DNA of 22,817 nucleotides from a virus: positions 1 through 22,817 of IMG/VR virus record IMGVR_UViG_3300043313_000428; one strand, given 5' to 3'. Shown in pieces: positions 21,217-22,817 of the stretch; within the stretch, counting starts at the first letter, position 1; the number at the start of each line of letters is the position of its first letter. The notes under the pieces are model-generated. The model worked only from the letters and a program-made list of their open reading frames with translations, did not search any database and was not told where the DNA came from. The position numbers were made by a program, and so were the translations under genes.

Positions 21217-21227
21217 GGTACCGTACC
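21217..21227. promoter_or_regulatory. Palindrome carrying two divergent -10 boxes
   Basis: GGTAC-C-GTACC lies in the 18 bp between the minus-strand ATG (21212) and a plus-strand ATG (21231). It holds TACCGT on plus (6 nt from the plus ATG) and TACGGT on minus (7 nt from the minus ATG). No convincing -35 box was found for either direction. Confidence 0.35.
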
Positions 21228-21230
21228 TTC

Positions 21231-21548
21231 ATGAATCGTAGGGGACTTCTGAAACTTCTCGGGCTCGGTGTCGTGGCGACCCAGCTCCCGGAGCCTGAGC
21301 TTCGCGTGGTTGAGCGTCCGCTGCTGACCTACGTGCCGGCCATGAGCGGGTTCATCACCGCCGCTCACGGATGGTGCGCCCCCAGCTCCACCATCTACGA
21401 CTCACATCTCTCGGAGATGACTGAGTCTGGCCTGCAAGATCTCTCGCAACTTGGCATCCATTGGGTGGTGGCGCCAGCTGTAACGGCCACTGTCGCAAAT
21501 GATGTGCTTGTAGATCCATGCTCGGTCCCGTACCGGCAGAGCATCTAG
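21231..21548 (+). CDS. Possible small protein with twin-arginine-like signal
   Basis: A 105-residue frame starting MNRRGLLKLLGLGVVATQ, which fits a twin-arginine or simple signal sequence (RR-x-LLK). The next stretch is unremarkable. The last 49 codons are antisense to the 3' end of the sigma-like gene, and no Shine-Dalgarno is present. It fills a gap of 189 bp that otherwise has no minus-strand gene. It may be real, perhaps leaderless, or only the first half may be meaningful. Confidence 0.35.
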   Translation: MNRRGLLKLLGLGVVATQLPEPELRVVERPLLTYVPAMSGFITAAHGWCAPSSTIYDSHLSEMTESGLQDLSQLGIHWVVAPAVTATVANDVLVDPCSVPYRQSI

Positions 21549-21920
21549 GGCCGCCGCGATCTCCCCGTGGTGGTAGGCGGCCTCCAGCTCGGCGTACACC
21601 GCGTCGGAGCTGACCAGCTCATCCACCCAGTCCCAGTCTGGGTCGACTGGCACCGCAGGAGCGTCTCTACGGTGTCCACGGGCTCCTGGGGTACCTGTCC
21701 ACAGGTCCCGGCGTAGACAGTCCACCATCCGCAGCCTGGCGGCCGTGGTGAGGTAGCTGGCCTCGGCGCCCCGACCCGGGTCGAAGGTCTTCAGGGCCTT
21801 CCACATGGCGATCCAGCCCTCCTGGGCCAGGTCCAGCCAGTCGTTGGGACGCTTCGGGGCCAGCTCCACTGAAACCTTCAGGAGCCAGCCCCGGTAGCGC
21901 GCCAGGATCTCGTCAGTCAT
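21402..21920 (-). CDS. Sigma-70-like factor (region 2 plus weak region 4)
   Basis: 172 residues from ATG 21920, which overlaps the upstream stop by 8 bp; a TTG five codons earlier is possible. Residues about 28-75 match sigma region 2: DWLDLAQEGWIAMWKALKTF, DPGRGAEASYLTTAARLR and MVDCLRRD. An acidic spacer (VPVDPDWDWVDEL) leads to a region 4-like helix pair (AAALDALPVRDRAWIYKHI) that is shortened and lacks a clear recognition helix. Such proteins in actinophages may redirect host RNA polymerase. The TANNNT boxes without good -35 elements upstream of several starts are compatible with this, as inference. Confidence 0.75.
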   Translation of the reverse strand: MTDEILARYRGWLLKVSVELAPKRPNDWLDLAQEGWIAMWKALKTFDPGRGAEASYLTTAARLRMVDCLRRDLWTGTPGARGHRRDAPAVPVDPDWDWVDELVSSDAVYAELEAAYHHGEIAAALDALPVRDRAWIYKHIICDSGRYSWRHHPMDAKLREILQARLSHLREM

Positions 21921-22017
21921 CCCGGCCGAAGCCAATCACTATGACCACGAACCCCAGGAGCCCGACACACATCCAGGCCCATCCCCAGTCGGCGAAGGCT
22001 TCCAGGAATCCGATCAT
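21913..22017 (-). CDS. Very small membrane protein
   Basis: 34 residues from ATG 22017 after GAGAGGAAGGCC. One membrane helix covers most of it (WMCVGLLGFVVIVIGF), ending in GRDD. It starts in the stop of the upstream gene (ATGA) and overlaps the sigma-like gene, so it is firmly embedded in the operon. Function unknown. Confidence 0.6.
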   Translation of the reverse strand: MIGFLEAFADWGWAWMCVGLLGFVVIVIGFGRDD

Positions 22018-22163
22018 GGCCTTCCTCTCCGGTCGTACTGGTAGAACCACCATGCGTACCGACGTTGCCATAGCGTCCGGTCCGGAAATGCCCCGAACCG
22101 AACGCACTTCTCGATGTAGCGCCGCCACTTTTGTTCGCGGCGCCTGAGTCGAGACTTGTTCAC
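22014..22163 (-). CDS. Very small basic protein
   Basis: 49 residues from GTG 22163, ending in ATGA overlap with the next gene. It is strongly basic and aromatic (RLRRREQKWRRYIEK, LWQRRYAWWFYQYDRRG). The GTG overlaps or directly follows the stop of the zinc-finger gene. No family recognised. Nucleic-acid or membrane-surface binding would suit its composition. Confidence 0.55.
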   Translation of the reverse strand: MNKSRLRRREQKWRRYIEKCVRFGAFPDRTLWQRRYAWWFYQYDRRGRP

Positions 22164-22409
22164 TTATGGATCGATTCGTTGAGGTAGGCCACGTACGAGT
22201 CGAAGCACTCCTTGGCCGCACACGTCGAGGCTGGCTCCTGGCTTGTCCAGAGGGTACGGGTCACCACAGTTCGGGCACTCGACCCATTGGCGGCCGGCTG
22301 CCCCCTGACGGTTGATCTCCTCGTACGCGAGGTGCGTGACGTACAGGCCGTCGTGAGTCTGTGCGTACTGCTGGGTCATGGCCACGATCTCGCTGTCGGT
22401 GTAGGTCAT
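22164..22409 (-). CDS. Small zinc-finger-like protein, probably frameshifted near its end
   Basis: 81 residues from ATG 22409 after GGAAGGACCAG, overlapping the upstream stop by ATGA. A helical start (SEIVAMTQQYAQTHDGLYV) leads to WVECPNCGDPYPLD, the first half of a zinc ribbon. In this frame the second Cys pair is missing (VCGQGVLRLVRG). In the +1 frame the sequence reads CAAKECFDSYVAYLNESIHK and stops at 22160, with a GTGA overlap to the next gene. That is a better zinc-ribbon end. Confidence 0.6.
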   Translation of the reverse strand: MTYTDSEIVAMTQQYAQTHDGLYVTHLAYEEINRQGAAGRQWVECPNCGDPYPLDKPGASLDVCGQGVLRLVRGLPQRIDP

Positions 22410-22597
22410 CTGGTCCTTCCTTGCTGGTCGGTACGGAGCCACGCATTCGCCGCCTCTAGTTGGTGAACGAGATCCTCCAGGACGTTGATCCGGTACCTGA
22501 GAGCTGAGATCACCAAGCGCAACCGATCTTCATTGCTTCCTGGTGTGTCGTAGATCTTGGCGATCTCCTTGTCGTACTCCTCGTCTCTCCAGTTCAC
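22406..22597 (-). CDS. Small acidic, coiled-coil-like protein
   Basis: 63 residues from GTG 22597 after GGAAGAGGCATCA. WRDEEYDKEIAKIYDTPG is followed by a helix with leucine spacing (LRLVISALRYRINVLEDLV). No family recognised. Its first 14 bases equal those of the upstream gene. Confidence 0.6.
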   Translation of the reverse strand: MNWRDEEYDKEIAKIYDTPGSNEDRLRLVISALRYRINVLEDLVHQLEAANAWLRTDQQGRTR

Positions 22598-22766
22598 TGA
22601 TGCCTCTTCCCCGCCCGGTATGGATCCCGAGCGCGTAGACGGTGAGGACACAGATGGCCACTGAGACTCCGATTAGCCATCCGGGTATTTCCCAATAGCT
22701 GGATACCGCCAGGAAACCTGCGATACCTGCTAAAGCCAAGCTCTTCAGACACTCTCTCCAGTTCAC
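22530..22766 (-). CDS. Small two-helix membrane protein
   Basis: 78 residues from GTG 22766. Two membrane segments (LALAGIAGFLAVSSYW and WLIGVSVAICVLTVYALGI) are followed by a basic tail (GRGRGISELERRGVRQG) that overlaps the next gene by 68 bp in another frame. TAGAAT lies 7 nt before the GTG and no ribosome site is visible, so the mRNA may be leaderless and this may be the first gene of the minus-strand cluster. Confidence 0.6.
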   Translation of the reverse strand: MNWRECLKSLALAGIAGFLAVSSYWEIPGWLIGVSVAICVLTVYALGIHTGRGRGISELERRGVRQGDRQDLRHTRKQ

Positions 22767-22773
22767 ACCCCCA

Positions 22774-22779
22774 ATTCTA
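22774..22779 (-). promoter_or_regulatory. Candidate -10 box of the minus-strand cluster
   Basis: TAGAAT, 7 nt before the GTG at 22766. Just upstream the minus strand reads AGGGGTGGG (22791-22783), nine of the twelve bases of the repeated motif. Confidence 0.35.
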
Positions 22780-22817
22780 CTACCCACCCCTCCCCGGGGC
22801 TACCCCTCCCGGATACC

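Overview
The window reads as part of a tailed double-stranded DNA phage genome (or an intact prophage) of an actinobacterial host. The support is a head-assembly block of actinophage-type terminase, portal, MuF and capsid-protease proteins, dense gene packing with ATGA or TAATG overlaps, frequent GTG and TTG starts, fairly high GC, and a primase-helicase, a DUF2637-like membrane protein and a small sigma-like factor typical of Streptomyces-type phages and plasmids. The exact host genus cannot be read from the sequence.

Layout. Left arm, minus strand, about 11184 down to 1: packaging and head genes in the order terminase large subunit, small DUF1360-like membrane protein, portal, MuF-type head morphogenesis protein, a long two-module capsid maturation protease, and a giant protein that starts with GTG at 4187 and runs off the left edge (at least 1395 codons). 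The giant protein opens with an ADP-ribosyltransferase-like fold whose catalytic Ser and Glu look lost. It continues with small SAP/HeH-like modules joined by lysine-alanine-proline linkers.

Middle and right, plus strand, 11359 to 20802: a LAGLIDADG-like protein, a tightly insulated Ig-like protein that seems to lack a normal start codon, a helix-turn-helix protein, a Cas4-type exonuclease, a small acidic protein, a Pro-rich SSB candidate, a prim-pol/SF3 helicase, two ParB-like proteins in tandem, a DUF2637-like membrane protein and four small proteins. A bidirectional terminator near 20806-20842 separates this arm from a minus-strand cluster of tiny membrane and zinc-binding proteins plus a sigma-like factor (20821 to 22766).

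Regulation. A 12-bp motif, CCCACCCCTGGG, occurs three times near promoters of plus-strand units. In two cases it sits between the -35 and -10 positions with the same spacing, and a related palindrome precedes the helix-turn-helix gene. Several start codons lie 6-7 nt after a TANNNT box, suggesting leaderless mRNAs. Many plus-strand genes have a strong GC hairpin just upstream of their Shine-Dalgarno. I saw no tRNA, rRNA, CRISPR array, insertion sequence or integrase in the window, and no gene-free stretch longer than 300 bases.
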